Assembly: GCA_051892875.1 (NCBI GenBank)
Contig: JBJFGR010000010.1
Span: 1-24,848 of the forward strand
DNA: 24,848 bases
From: JBJFGR01 sp051892875
Lineage (GTDB): Bacteria > Pseudomonadota > Gammaproteobacteria > Enterobacterales > Succinivibrionaceae
Reading direction: 5' to 3'
Part shown: positions 7,828 through 16,863 of the stretch, in pieces
How positions within the stretch are numbered: the stretch's first letter is position 1
How the letters are laid out: the number at the start of each line of letters is the position of its first letter
Program-made: the position numbers and the translations under genes
Notes under the pieces: generated by a model
Told to the model about the DNA's origin: nothing
Databases searched by the model: none
Seen by the model: only the letters and a program-made list of their open reading frames with translations

Positions 7828-9531
7828 TTAGAATAAATAATATTTTTGCGTCAAAGGTAAAGTTTTCGCAGGTTTTGAGGTTAATATCTGACCATCCGCT
7901 TTTACCACATAGGTTTCGGGATCAACTTCTATTTTCGGTAAATTATCATTAAGTTTCATGTCTAATTTTGTTAATCCTCTGCAACCTTTTACTGCTACCA
8001 CATTACTCTTCAAACTTAATTTTTTGGAAATATCGTTATCAAAAGCTACTTGACTCACAAAAGTTATACGAGACTTCGGCAGAGCTGCACCATATCCACC
8101 AAACATTGGTCTATATCTCATTGGTTGAGGAGTTGGTATTGATGCATTCACATCACCCATTACTGCGTATGTAATAAAACCACCCTTTAGAACCATAGTA
8201 GGTTTTACTCCAAAAAAAGCAGGATGCCACAAAACTAAATCTGCAAATTTTCCCTCTTCAATAGAACCAATTTCAGAGCTTACACCATGTGCAATAGCAG
8301 GATTTATTGTATATTTTGCAATATATCTTCTTACTCTAAAATTATCATTTCTTTCTGAATCTTCAGGCAAATGCCCTCGTTCAACTTTATTCTTATGTGC
8401 TGTTTGCCATGTTCTTGTAATAACTTCACCAACACGCCCCATTGCTTGACTATCAGAAGAAATCATTGATAAAACACCTAAATCATGAAGCACATCCTCT
8501 GCTGCTATTGTTTCTCTTCTAATTCTAGATTCAGCAAAAGCAATATCTTCAGGAATAGATGAATCTAAATGATGACATACCATTAACATATCAAGATGTT
8601 CATCTATAGTATTTATGGTATAAGGTCTCGTTGGATTTGTAGAACTTGGTAAAACATTCAGATGCCCACAAGCCTTTAAAATATCTGGTGCATGACCACC
8701 TCCTGCACCTTCTGTATGATATGTATGAATTGTTCTCCCTGCAAAAGCTTTTATTGTATCTTCCACAAAACCAGCTTCATTTAAAGTATCTGTATGAATT
8801 GCCACTTGTACATCATACTTATCAGCGACACTTAAGCAATTGTCAATAGCAGCGGGAGTACTGCCCCAATCTTCATGTAATTTTAAGCCCATAGCACCTG
8901 CTTCAATTTGCTCAATCAACGATTCAGGTTTTGAAGAATTACCTTTTCCCATAAAACCTACATTTACTAACAAACCATCCGCAGACTCTAACATTCTCTC
9001 CATATTCCACACACCAGGAGTACAAGTCGTTGCATTTGTACCTGTTGCAGGTCCAGTACCACCACCAATTAAAGTAGTAACCCCACTAGATATAGCTTCT
9101 TCCGCTTGCTGAGGACAGATAAAATGTACATGACTATCTATACCACCTGCAGTTACAATTAATCCTTCACCAGAAATAATTTCAGTACCTGCACCGATAA
9201 AAATATTTACACCATCTTGGATGTCGGGATTACCAGATTTTCCGATTTTTGCTATGCGACCATCTTTTATAGAAATATCTGCTTTATAAATACCTGTATA
9301 ATCAACTATTAAAGCGTTAGTTATCACCGTATCAGCAGTTATAGCGCATGATAATTGAGATTGCCCTTGCCCATCACGAATTACTTTACCACCACCAAAC
9401 TTTACTTCATTACCGTATGTTGTGTAGTCTTTTTCAACTTCAATAATTAAATCCGTATCACCTAAGCGAACTCTATCACCTACAGTAGGACCAAACATAT
9501 CTGCATAAGCTTTTTTATCAATACCACTCAT
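7828..9531 (-). CDS. ureC: Urease alpha subunit (catalytic)
   Basis: A 567-residue catalytic subunit that hydrolyses urea to ammonia and carbamate in the cytoplasm. The active-site residues fall at the same numbers as in Klebsiella urease: nickel ligands His134 and His136 (HVH), carbamylated Lys217 (GLKLHEDWG), His219, His246 (AIHTDTLNE), His272 (HTYHTEGAGGGHAPD), flap Cys319 and His320 (MVCHHLD), and Asp360 (SSDSQAMG). The C-terminus ends LTQKYYLF. No substitution or truncation, so the enzyme should be active. Separate UreA, UreB and UreC chains are the usual three-gene form, not the fused Helicobacter form. Ribosome site GGAG; 15 nt after ureB. Confidence 0.99.
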   Translation of the reverse strand: MSGIDKKAYADMFGPTVGDRVRLGDTDLIIEVEKDYTTYGNEVKFGGGKVIRDGQGQSQLSCAITADTVITNALIVDYTGIYKADISIKDGRIAKIGKSGNPDIQDGVNIFIGAGTEIISGEGLIVTAGGIDSHVHFICPQQAEEAISSGVTTLIGGGTGPATGTNATTCTPGVWNMERMLESADGLLVNVGFMGKGNSSKPESLIEQIEAGAMGLKLHEDWGSTPAAIDNCLSVADKYDVQVAIHTDTLNEAGFVEDTIKAFAGRTIHTYHTEGAGGGHAPDILKACGHLNVLPSSTNPTRPYTINTIDEHLDMLMVCHHLDSSIPEDIAFAESRIRRETIAAEDVLHDLGVLSMISSDSQAMGRVGEVITRTWQTAHKNKVERGHLPEDSERNDNFRVRRYIAKYTINPAIAHGVSSEIGSIEEGKFADLVLWHPAFFGVKPTMVLKGGFITYAVMGDVNASIPTPQPMRYRPMFGGYGAALPKSRITFVSQVAFDNDISKKLSLKSNVVAVKGCRGLTKLDMKLNDNLPKIEVDPETYVVKADGQILTSKPAKTLPLTQKYYLF

Positions 9532-9546
9532 TATTAGTCTCCCTAA

Positions 9547-9864
9547 TTACTCTTTATCTTCTAGCTTGCCATTAATTTCAGATCTGAAGCCATAGACCTC
9601 ACGTTTTCCTAAGAATGGGACTAATGTTACAGTTCTTGTTAACCCTGGCTCAAATCTAATTGCTGTACCAGGAACTATATCTAGATGCATACCATAAGCT
9701 TCTTCTCTACTAAAACTTAAGGCTGGATTTACTTCAAAAAAATGGTAATGAGAACCAACTTGAATAGGACGATCCCCTAAATTAGCAACCTTAACACTAA
9801 CTTTTTTTAAATCTTTATTAAATTCAATAACACCTTCATCAATAATAAATTCACCAGGAATCAT
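9547..9864 (-). CDS. ureB: Urease beta subunit
   Basis: A 105-residue beta subunit packing against UreC in the (UreABC)3 trimer. It begins MIPGEFIIDEGVIEFN, close to the family's MIPGE start, and has the conserved NLGDRPIQVGSHYHFFEVN (about 48-66) and GTAIRFEPG. Length is typical. 24 nt after ureA with an AGGAGG-type ribosome site (TAGGAGGACTT before ATG). Confidence 0.97.
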   Translation of the reverse strand: MIPGEFIIDEGVIEFNKDLKKVSVKVANLGDRPIQVGSHYHFFEVNPALSFSREEAYGMHLDIVPGTAIRFEPGLTRTVTLVPFLGKREVYGFRSEINGKLEDKE

Positions 9865-9888
9865 AAGTCCTCCTATTTAGAACTACAC

Positions 9889-10191
9889 TTAAACTATTGG
9901 ATTATGTACTGTTACTAGTTTTGTACCATCTGGAAAAGTTGCTTCAACTTGCACTTCTGTTACCATCTCAGGAATACCGTCCATAACATCATCACGTGTT
10001 AAAACTCTTCTGCCTAAAGACATTAATTCACTTACAGTTTTTCCATCCCTGGCACCTTCTAATATGGCCATGCTAATAAAAGCCACAGCTTCTGGGTAAT
10101 TTAATTTTAAACCTCTATTTTTACGACGTTCAGCTACTAAACCTGCTGTAAAAAGCAACAACTTATCTTGTTCTCTCGGCGTTAAATTCAT
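9889..10191 (-). CDS. ureA: Urease gamma subunit
   Basis: A 100-residue gamma subunit of urease. The start chosen is the internal ATG giving MNLTPREQDKLL, which is the canonical UreA N-terminus and the normal length; a GAGG ribosome site lies just upstream. The open frame extends 13 codons further to 10230, but those residues are not conserved and would overlap ureD. Conserved segments seen: LKLNYPEAVAFI, EGARDGKTVSELM, and the C-terminal EVQVEATFPDGTKLVTVHNPI. Confidence 0.97.
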   Translation of the reverse strand: MNLTPREQDKLLLFTAGLVAERRKNRGLKLNYPEAVAFISMAILEGARDGKTVSELMSLGRRVLTRDDVMDGIPEMVTEVQVEATFPDGTKLVTVHNPIV

Positions 10192-10217
10192 ATTAACCTC
10201 TTTATAACATTCTTGTA

Positions 10218-11027
10218 CTAGGTAGACCAAATTCTCGGAATTACAGGGTCTTTAAACATAATGTACTTACGAACAATTAACCAAACTTTAAAAAAAGCCT
10301 GCTCAACAATTTCATTATTTTTTGCCAATATTCTAATAATTACTAGATCATCAATTAATGTAATAGCTTTTGTATAATCAGCTATCTTCATTCCTAAATC
10401 TTCAACTAAATTTGAATTACCACCATTAAATATAACTGTACCTATGCATGTATTACCATCTAATATTGCTTTGGAAAATAAATCATAATTGCCATTTACT
10501 CTTGTAACTTCATGCAAAATTAAATTATCATCTCGGTAAACAAATAAACTATTTCTAAAAAAACTATCTGAAAAATCAATCTCTTTCAAAGGATTACCTA
10601 AAACAGATATATCTCTATAAAAAAATTTTCCATTCCCGTGTAAATAAATTTTTGTAGATAATTTTGTGTTTGTTCCCTTAAAAAAAATATTCGGAGCGGG
10701 CATAATCTCTAATTCCGCATTATCCCCTATCTCAAAAGTTTGGTTTAAACATGAATTTTTTTTAGATTCTGTTCTATAAAATTTTGCAGAACCTGGAGTG
10801 GTCAATAAAACTTGAGCTGAATCATCTAAAGATACATTAATAGCTAAATTATCACCTCCAGCTATTCCCCCAGGTGGATGCAATATATACACATGACTAG
10901 TTAACTCTGGATAAAAAACCTTTTGTACAACTAAAGGTCCGTAATGACTACAATTTGTCATTACATTCCTTTCTCTTATTTTTTTAAATTCAAGATCTAA
11001 TCTTGCACACCATTCACTTTCTAACAT
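10218..11027 (-). CDS. ureD: Urease accessory protein UreD (UreH)
   Basis: A 269-residue accessory protein that binds apo-urease and, with UreF and UreG, forms the channel through which nickel reaches the active site. Conserved features: W6-x-A-R-L-x-L near the start, HYGPLVVQKVFYPE (about 28-41), HPPGGIAGGD (50-59), TTPGSAKFYR, and the C-terminal PRIWST. The segment usually reading LEWLPQE is LEIMPAPN here, a divergent version. It begins one nucleotide after the urtE stop (TAA-A-ATG) with no clear ribosome site, suggesting translational coupling to urtE, and so joins the transporter and urease halves in one transcript. Confidence 0.93.
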   Translation of the reverse strand: MLESEWCARLDLEFKKIRERNVMTNCSHYGPLVVQKVFYPELTSHVYILHPPGGIAGGDNLAINVSLDDSAQVLLTTPGSAKFYRTESKKNSCLNQTFEIGDNAELEIMPAPNIFFKGTNTKLSTKIYLHGNGKFFYRDISVLGNPLKEIDFSDSFFRNSLFVYRDDNLILHEVTRVNGNYDLFSKAILDGNTCIGTVIFNGGNSNLVEDLGMKIADYTKAITLIDDLVIIRILAKNNEIVEQAFFKVWLIVRKYIMFKDPVIPRIWST

Positions 11028-11028
11028 T

Positions 11029-11724
11029 TTATACAGTTAAGTACTTCTTAATTAAATCTTCATTTAAATCTGCCATATTTCCAGTTGCCTTACCCTCACC
11101 TCTATCAATAATAAAGAAACGATCCCCCATTTTTCTAGCAAAAGGTAATTTTTGTTCAACTAATAGAACTGTCAAACCAATTTCCTTGTTTAGCCTACGC
11201 ATAATATTAGCTATTTCCGCCACAATATTTGGCTGAATACCTTCTGTAGGTTCATCAAAAATAATGATTTTGGGATCTATTACTAAAGCTCTACCTATCG
11301 CTAACTGTTGTTGTTGACCACCTGATAAGTCACCACCCTGACGATGTTTCATATCAAAAAGCACAGGAAATAAATCATATATCATTTTAGGAATGGTCTT
11401 AAGACCATCTTTACGTGATTTTAAACCAATTTTTAAATTTTCTTCTACAGTAAGAAGGGGAAAAATCTGTCTACCTTGAGGCACATATCCAATACCTAAA
11501 CGCGAACGTTCTTCAATAGGTAAGTTAGTGATATCCTGACCATTAAACATTATCGTTCCACTAGATATATGATGTTGTCCCATTATTGTATCCATCAATG
11601 TAGTTTTACCAACCCCATTACGCCCCATTACACATAAACATTCACCTTTATTTACATGAAAACTAATATCCCATAACGTATGAGTTTGACCATAAAACTG
11701 GTTTAAGTTTTTTATATCTAGCAT
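11029..11724 (-). CDS. urtE: Urea ABC transporter ATP-binding protein UrtE
   Basis: A 231-residue LivF-type ABC ATPase, one of the two motors of the urea importer. Walker A GRNGVGKTT is at 34-42, the Q-loop VPQGRQIFP at 81-89, the signature LSGGQ at 133-137, Walker B plus D-loop IIIFDEPTEGIQP at 153-165, and the switch His is replaced by Gln in LLVEQK, common for LivF/UrtE-type chains. The EGIQP tail of Walker B is typical of UrtE. Overlaps the end of urtD by 7 nt (ATGCTAG). Confidence 0.95.
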   Translation of the reverse strand: MLDIKNLNQFYGQTHTLWDISFHVNKGECLCVMGRNGVGKTTLMDTIMGQHHISSGTIMFNGQDITNLPIEERSRLGIGYVPQGRQIFPLLTVEENLKIGLKSRKDGLKTIPKMIYDLFPVLFDMKHRQGGDLSGGQQQQLAIGRALVIDPKIIIFDEPTEGIQPNIVAEIANIMRRLNKEIGLTVLLVEQKLPFARKMGDRFFIIDRGEGKATGNMADLNEDLIKKYLTV

Positions 11725-12560
11725 GATTCTGATGTCCCCAAGTAAACTTCAATAACCTTAGGATCTTGTTGAACTTGATCCATTGTTCCTTCTGCTAAAA
11801 CATGTCCTTGATGCAAAACAGTGACTCTCTTAGCTATACTACGTACAAAATCCATATCATGCTCCACAACAATAACAGTATGAGAACCTTGTAAAGATAG
11901 AAGTAATTCAGCGGTCTTTTCCATTTCTTGGCGTGTCATACCTGTAACCGGTTCATCAACTAGTAATAATCTAGGTTTCTGCATCAATAACATACCTAAT
12001 TCCAACCACTGCTTTTGACCATGAGATAATAATCGACCTTGTTTATTACGCAAATCCTTAAGACCAATTAATTCAAGAACACTATCCCTCATATCTAACT
12101 GTTCTTTATTAAACTTACTCATAAATGTTGACCATACAGTTTTGTTACCAGACATAGCTAATTCTAAATTTTCATCAACGCTCATATTTTCAAAAACTGT
12201 TGGTTTTTGAAACTTTCTGCCAATTCCAGCCTGAGCAATAGATGGTTCATCAAGTTCTAGGAGATTAATATTCTGACCAAACCAAGCAGAACCCTCATCA
12301 GGCTTTGTTTTTCCTGTTATGATATCCATCATTGTGGACTTACCAGCGCCATTTGGTCCAATAATACAACGAAGTTCCCCTTCTTCAATATATAGGTTTA
12401 AATCATTTATAGCTTTAAAACCATCAAAGCTTTTTGTAATACCATCAAGATATAACAACATACCATGAGAACCATCAGGAGCCACATCATGGTGACTAAC
12501 ATGTTTCTTTAAAAATTTGCCTGAAAAATTGGCAAATTTTGAACGAGTACCATTCATCAT
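11718..12560 (-). CDS. urtD: Urea ABC transporter ATP-binding protein UrtD
   Basis: A 280-residue LivG-type ABC ATPase partnering UrtE. A non-conserved N-terminal extension of about 30 residues precedes the ATPase core. Walker A GPNGAGKST is at 68-76, KFQKPTVFENMSV follows, the signature is LSHGQ at 178-182 (His in place of the first Gly, as usual in UrtD), Walker B LLLVDEPVTGMT at 198-209, and the switch is VEHDM. The first of two consecutive ATG codons is chosen because GAGGAG lies 7 nt upstream. It overlaps urtC by 4 nt (ATGA), a sign of coupled translation. Confidence 0.95.
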   Translation of the reverse strand: MMNGTRSKFANFSGKFLKKHVSHHDVAPDGSHGMLLYLDGITKSFDGFKAINDLNLYIEEGELRCIIGPNGAGKSTMMDIITGKTKPDEGSAWFGQNINLLELDEPSIAQAGIGRKFQKPTVFENMSVDENLELAMSGNKTVWSTFMSKFNKEQLDMRDSVLELIGLKDLRNKQGRLLSHGQKQWLELGMLLMQKPRLLLVDEPVTGMTRQEMEKTAELLLSLQGSHTVIVVEHDMDFVRSIAKRVTVLHQGHVLAEGTMDQVQQDPKVIEVYLGTSESC

Positions 12561-13654
12561 ACACTAGCTCCTCTTCTCTTCATTTTTATAACATCAGAAA
12601 TTCCGATAATCCCCTTAGGTAAAAACATTGTAACTAGTACAAATATCAAACCTAAAGCATATAACCATCCATCAGGAAATATTCCTGTAAACACTGTCTT
12701 GGCATAATTAACTAATATTGCCCCGATAATTGCACCATATAAAGTTGATCTGCCACCAACAGCAACCCAAATAACAAGTTCAATAGATGCTATAGGATTA
12801 AATTCACTAGGATTTATAATTCCAACTTGAGGAACATATAAAGCACCAGCAATACCAGCTAAAACTGATGCAAATACAAATATTGCCAATTTAAACCATT
12901 CAACGTGATATCCAATAAAACGTGTACGCATTTCAGCATCACGTATGGCAACAGTGACTTTTCCTAAACGTGAATTAATAATAATTCTACAAATAATATA
13001 TCCCACAGTTAAGAAAATGGCTGAGATAACTAATAATGATAAACGAGTACCATCACTAGCTAGAGAAAAACCTAAAATATCCTTAAAATCTGTCAAACCA
13101 TTATTGCCACCAAACCCCATTTCATTTCTAAAAAATGCTAAAGCTAAAGCAAAGGTTAATGATTGGGTGATAATAGATAAATAAACTCCTCCTACTCTTG
13201 ATTTAAAAGCAAAGTATCCAAATACAAAAGCTAATAAACCAGGTACAAGCATTATAAGAATAGCAGCAAACCAAAAGTGATTAACACCTTCCCAGTACCA
13301 TGGTAAAGAATCCCAATTCAAAAACACCATAAAATCAGGAAGCAAAGGATTACCATAAACCCCTCTATCTCCAATTTGGCGCATTAAATACATACCCATC
13401 ACATACCCACCAAGGCCAAAAAAAGCGGCATGTCCTAAGGATAATATACCTAAATACCCCCAAATTAAATCTAAAGACACTGCTAATAATGCATAACACA
13501 AGTATTTGCCTACTAAGGTAACAGTATTACTACCTACAAAAAAGACACTATCTTCTTCAAATCCTAAATTACCTATGATAATTAAAGCTACAAAGATCCA
13601 TACAGCACCAAGAACACTAAAACCTTTTTTGTCTCTTTTTAATAAATCAAACAT
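12557..13654 (-). CDS. urtC: Urea ABC transporter permease UrtC
   Basis: A 365-residue inner-membrane permease of the LivM type, forming the urea channel with UrtB. Multiple hydrophobic segments span the protein, from about 15-30 to about 330-350. The GYLGILSLGHAAFFGLGGYVMGM region (about 66-88) and the cytoplasmic coupling loop VAIRDAEMRTRFIGYHVEWFK are diagnostic of the family. The C-terminus is basic (KMKRRG), so probably cytoplasmic. Starts 3 nt after the urtB stop; its GGAGG ribosome site lies inside the last codons of urtB. Confidence 0.95.
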   Translation of the reverse strand: MFDLLKRDKKGFSVLGAVWIFVALIIIGNLGFEEDSVFFVGSNTVTLVGKYLCYALLAVSLDLIWGYLGILSLGHAAFFGLGGYVMGMYLMRQIGDRGVYGNPLLPDFMVFLNWDSLPWYWEGVNHFWFAAILIMLVPGLLAFVFGYFAFKSRVGGVYLSIITQSLTFALALAFFRNEMGFGGNNGLTDFKDILGFSLASDGTRLSLLVISAIFLTVGYIICRIIINSRLGKVTVAIRDAEMRTRFIGYHVEWFKLAIFVFASVLAGIAGALYVPQVGIINPSEFNPIASIELVIWVAVGGRSTLYGAIIGAILVNYAKTVFTGIFPDGWLYALGLIFVLVTMFLPKGIIGISDVIKMKRRGASV

Positions 13655-13657
13655 GTG

Positions 13658-15271
13658 TTAATCCTCCACTGATCTGCCACGTTGAGGAAATAATCCTCTC
13701 GGTCTTTTTTGAATAAAGAGAATAACGCCAACTAAAATTATAATCTTTGCTAGCATAGCCCCATACATAGGTTCAATGATCTTATTAGCAATACCTAAAG
13801 TCATACCTGCTAACATGGTTCCCCAAATATTTCCAGAGCCACCAAATACTACTACTAAGAAAGAGTCAACTATATAATTTTGCCCTAGATTTGGACCAAC
13901 ATTAGTAAGTTGAGATAATGCAACACCAGCTAAACCTGCAATACCTGAACCTAAACCAAAAGTTAATGCATTAACTCTAGCACTGCGAACTCCCATATTT
14001 CTAGCCATCGCTCTATTTTGAGAAACAGCACGAACTTCCAAACCTAATCGAGAATGTTGCAAAATATATCTCAATACAAAAAATACCAAGAAACAAAAAA
14101 TGATGATGTAAAAACGATTATAGGTGATTGATAAAAATTCATTTATCTTTATAGTTCCACTCATAAAATCGGGAATAACTACATTCTTATTTAAAGCTGA
14201 AAATATAGTTCTTACCCCTTGTTGTAACAACAAACTAATGCCAAATGTTGCTAAAAGTGTTTCTAAAGGTCTACCGTATAAATATTTAATAACAAAGCGT
14301 TCTATAATTATTCCAGTAAGTCCACTAACTATAAATGCCATAGGAATTGAAAGAACTAATGCAATCCCTGGATTATTAGGCATTGCTTGTTGCATTACAT
14401 ATACAGTATAGGCACCAATCATCATTAACTCACCATGAGCCATATTAATAACGCCCATTACACCAAAAGTTATGCTTAAACCTATAGCAGCAAGAACCAA
14501 AACAGAACCTAAGCTTATACCAAAATATAATGTTTCTATTCCTGAATAAATCCTTTGAGTCGCTTCCAAATTCCTAACTAAATGTTCTGCATATAGTCTG
14601 TTACTTGGATCTGTATCATTTTGAGCAATATTTGAAAACTTTTGAATAAGTTTTGGTGAATTAAATTCAGACAAAATATGCATTGCACCATTGCGTACTT
14701 TGGAGTTATCTGAATCTAAATCTGCTGATGCTATTACATAACTCAACATTTCAGATAATTCAGGTGATTTTGTTATATATTGATTACGCAACATTTCTAA
14801 TTGATCTGTTTTTTTATATTCAACAAAACCTATCAAATCATTTGCATTCTGAATCCGTTCACTAATACTCAAACTGTTATCACGTAAACTACGCATAGCA
14901 TTTAAAAGTGTTAAATTACTTCTTATACTATTATTTATTGCTACTCGTTTTAAATTACGATTTTTTCCAGAAAACTTTTCATGAGTGACTACATTGAAAT
15001 ATTCACCATTGATTTCACTATATAAATCACCTTGTTTTTTATCAAAAAACAAAGAATTTTCACTCATTGATTGTAAAACTAATTGACCATAACTAACATT
15101 ACTCTGAGCAATAACTTCTATTGCTTGATTCTTACTTTCAAAAGAACTCTTTCTATCACCTAAAACAGAAAGAGCTTCTTCTGGAGTCAAGGCGTGAGCC
15201 ACGCCTTGAAAACAGATGAGCAAGATATAGATTAGAGTAATTCCAAGATACTTTAAACTACATACTCTCAT
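13658..15271 (-). CDS. urtB: Urea ABC transporter permease UrtB with periplasmic N-terminal domain
   Basis: A 537-residue LivH-type permease. A signal peptide-like start (MRVCSLKYLG, hydrophobic core to about 23, AHA at 25-27) is followed by about 215 hydrophilic residues, likely periplasmic, then the permease proper from about 245 (LYFGISLGSVLVLAAIGLSI). The coupling loop RAVSQNRAMARNMG is near 410. The long N-terminal domain is usual for proteobacterial UrtB and its role is not established. Start chosen: the ATG at 15271, because AGGTGG (15282-15277) stands 5 nt upstream. An in-frame GTG at 15280 would lie inside that ribosome site and has none of its own. Confidence 0.94.
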   Translation of the reverse strand: MRVCSLKYLGITLIYILLICFQGVAHALTPEEALSVLGDRKSSFESKNQAIEVIAQSNVSYGQLVLQSMSENSLFFDKKQGDLYSEINGEYFNVVTHEKFSGKNRNLKRVAINNSIRSNLTLLNAMRSLRDNSLSISERIQNANDLIGFVEYKKTDQLEMLRNQYITKSPELSEMLSYVIASADLDSDNSKVRNGAMHILSEFNSPKLIQKFSNIAQNDTDPSNRLYAEHLVRNLEATQRIYSGIETLYFGISLGSVLVLAAIGLSITFGVMGVINMAHGELMMIGAYTVYVMQQAMPNNPGIALVLSIPMAFIVSGLTGIIIERFVIKYLYGRPLETLLATFGISLLLQQGVRTIFSALNKNVVIPDFMSGTIKINEFLSITYNRFYIIIFCFLVFFVLRYILQHSRLGLEVRAVSQNRAMARNMGVRSARVNALTFGLGSGIAGLAGVALSQLTNVGPNLGQNYIVDSFLVVVFGGSGNIWGTMLAGMTLGIANKIIEPMYGAMLAKIIILVGVILFIQKRPRGLFPQRGRSVED

Positions 15272-15296
15272 GCAAACCACCTAATTTTTTATCGAA

Positions 15297-16586
15297 CTAC
15301 TTAGCTGAAGAACCACCACACTTTCCTGTAACAACATTGAAATTACCACATTTCATTGGCTTTCTCCAATCACTAATAAGATCCTTTGAACCAGATAAGT
15401 AATCAGACCAAGCATCACCAACTACACTGCCTGATGTACTATAAACAACTTGGAACTGTCCATCTTCTTGTATTTCTCCAATAAATACAGGCTTTGTAAT
15501 ATGATGATTTGGCATCATTGTGGCATATCCACCACTTAGATTAGGAACAGTTGTACCGATCAAAGCATCTTGCACTGCTTCGCTATCTGTAGTACCGGCC
15601 TTATTAACAGCTTCCACCCACATATTAAAACCAATATATGTAGCTTCCATTGGATCATTTGTTACTCTCTTGTCATTCTTTGTGTAAGCATGCCACTTTT
15701 CCACAAATTCATCATTTAAATCCGAATCAACACTTTGGAAATAGTTCCATGATGCTAAATGACCAACTAGAGGTTTAGTATCAATACCTGTTAATTCTTC
15801 TTCACCTACAGAAAACGCAACTACAGGTATATCTTTTGCGGAAACACCTTGATTTGCTAATTCTTTATAGAAAGGAACGTTCGCATCACCATTTATTGTT
15901 GAAACAACTGCAGTCTTAACCCCTGTTGTTCCAAACTTCTTTATATCAGATACAATTGACTGCCAATCTGAATGACCAAAAGGTGTATAATTTACTGTAA
16001 TATCCTTATCAGTAAACCCCTTTTGTTTTAAATAAGCTTCTAAGATCTTATTTGCAGTTCTTGGATAAACATAGTCTGTACCTACTAAAGCCCAACGCTT
16101 AACACCTTGAGAAATTAAATAATCAACAGCAGGAATAGCTTGCTGATTTGGAGCAGAACCTGTATAGAATACATTCTTAGATGATTCTTCTCCTTCATAC
16201 TGCACTGGATAAAATAAAATACCATTCAATTCTTCAACAACTGGTAATACGGACTTACGAGATACAGATGTCCAACACCCAAAAATTACGGATACCTTAT
16301 CCTTCTGCAACAATTCTCTAGCCTTCTCTGCAAATAGAGGCCAATTAGATGCTGGATCTACAACAACTGGTTCAAGCTTTTTACCTAGAACTCCACCTTT
16401 TTTATTCTGCTCATCTATAAGCATAAGGACAGTATCTTTTAAGGAAGTTTCAGAAATAGCCATCGTTCCTGATAAAGAATGAAGTACACCAACCTTGATA
16501 GTATCATCAGCAGCTAATACTGAACCAGAAGAAGATAAAAGAGATGTTGCAATAATTGCACTAACTAAATTACGAAGCTTTAACAT
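15297..16586 (-). CDS. urtA: Urea ABC transporter substrate-binding protein UrtA
   Basis: A 429-residue periplasmic urea-binding protein of the amide/branched-chain amino-acid binding family. A clear signal peptide: KLR start, hydrophobic core, likely cleavage after VLA (25) before ADDTIKVG. Diagnostic UrtA segments follow: FGCWTSVSRKSVLPV and NGILFYPVQYEGEESS (about 100-135), and DPMEATYIGFNMWV near 310-325. Two Cys near the C-terminus (CGNFN...GKCGG) could form a disulfide. First gene of the operon; the ribosome site GAGGAAAG sits 8-9 nt before the ATG. Usually the most abundant product of such operons. Confidence 0.97.
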   Translation of the reverse strand: MLKLRNLVSAIIATSLLSSSGSVLAADDTIKVGVLHSLSGTMAISETSLKDTVLMLIDEQNKKGGVLGKKLEPVVVDPASNWPLFAEKARELLQKDKVSVIFGCWTSVSRKSVLPVVEELNGILFYPVQYEGEESSKNVFYTGSAPNQQAIPAVDYLISQGVKRWALVGTDYVYPRTANKILEAYLKQKGFTDKDITVNYTPFGHSDWQSIVSDIKKFGTTGVKTAVVSTINGDANVPFYKELANQGVSAKDIPVVAFSVGEEELTGIDTKPLVGHLASWNYFQSVDSDLNDEFVEKWHAYTKNDKRVTNDPMEATYIGFNMWVEAVNKAGTTDSEAVQDALIGTTVPNLSGGYATMMPNHHITKPVFIGEIQEDGQFQVVYSTSGSVVGDAWSDYLSGSKDLISDWRKPMKCGNFNVVTGKCGGSSAK

Positions 16587-16606
16587 AATAATCTTTCCTC
16601 ATTCAA

Positions 16607-16622
16607 AGTGATATAAGTCACA
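16607..16622. promoter_or_regulatory. CRP-type palindrome in the urtA 5' region
   Basis: On the minus strand the sequence is TGTGA-CTTATA-TCACT, an exact TGTGA-N6-TCAC(A/T) arrangement as bound by CRP/Vfr-type regulators. It lies 21-36 nt upstream of the urtA ATG, so bound protein would more likely block transcription than activate it, unless the true start is further downstream. The match is seen; the regulator is inferred. Confidence 0.4.
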
Positions 16623-16635
16623 TATTCCTTTGTAA

Positions 16636-16652
16636 AGCAAAAGATATACCAA
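16636..16652 (-). promoter_or_regulatory. Candidate sigma-54 promoter for the urt-ure operon
   Basis: On the minus strand: TTGGTATATCTTTTGCT. The invariant GG (-24) and GC (-12) are separated by exactly 10 nt and the -12 box TTGCT is a good match; the -24 box (TTGGTAT) is weaker than TTGGCAC. The start would be near 16625, giving a 39-nt leader. Sigma-54/NtrC control is a known route for nitrogen-limitation genes such as urea uptake. No clear NtrC palindrome is seen upstream, only two TGCAC half-sites on this strand, near 16737-16741 and 16766-16770. Confidence 0.4.
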
Positions 16653-16863
16653 CATTAATAATTATCTTAAAATCTTATGTATATCAAGGATTCGCAATTT
16701 TTTTAATTTTATAAAAATCAAACTTTGAACTAAAATTGTGCAAAAAATGGGATTTTTTATTATCTGTGCATCATTACTTTATCAAAACTTAAGTTCCCAC
16801 TTGAATTAATTAAAAATTAAACTTTAAAGGTATTAAATCAATTGTCAATTTTAAAAGAAACAT

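Noticed and set aside
7968..9112. Plus-strand open frames opposite ureC
   Set aside because: ureC is intact with every active-site residue; these are reverse-frame shadows with leucine/histidine-rich composition and no ribosome site.
9889..10230. Longer UreA reading starting 13 codons upstream
   Set aside because: The extra residues are not conserved and would overlap ureD; the internal ATG has a GAGG ribosome site and gives the canonical MNLTP start.
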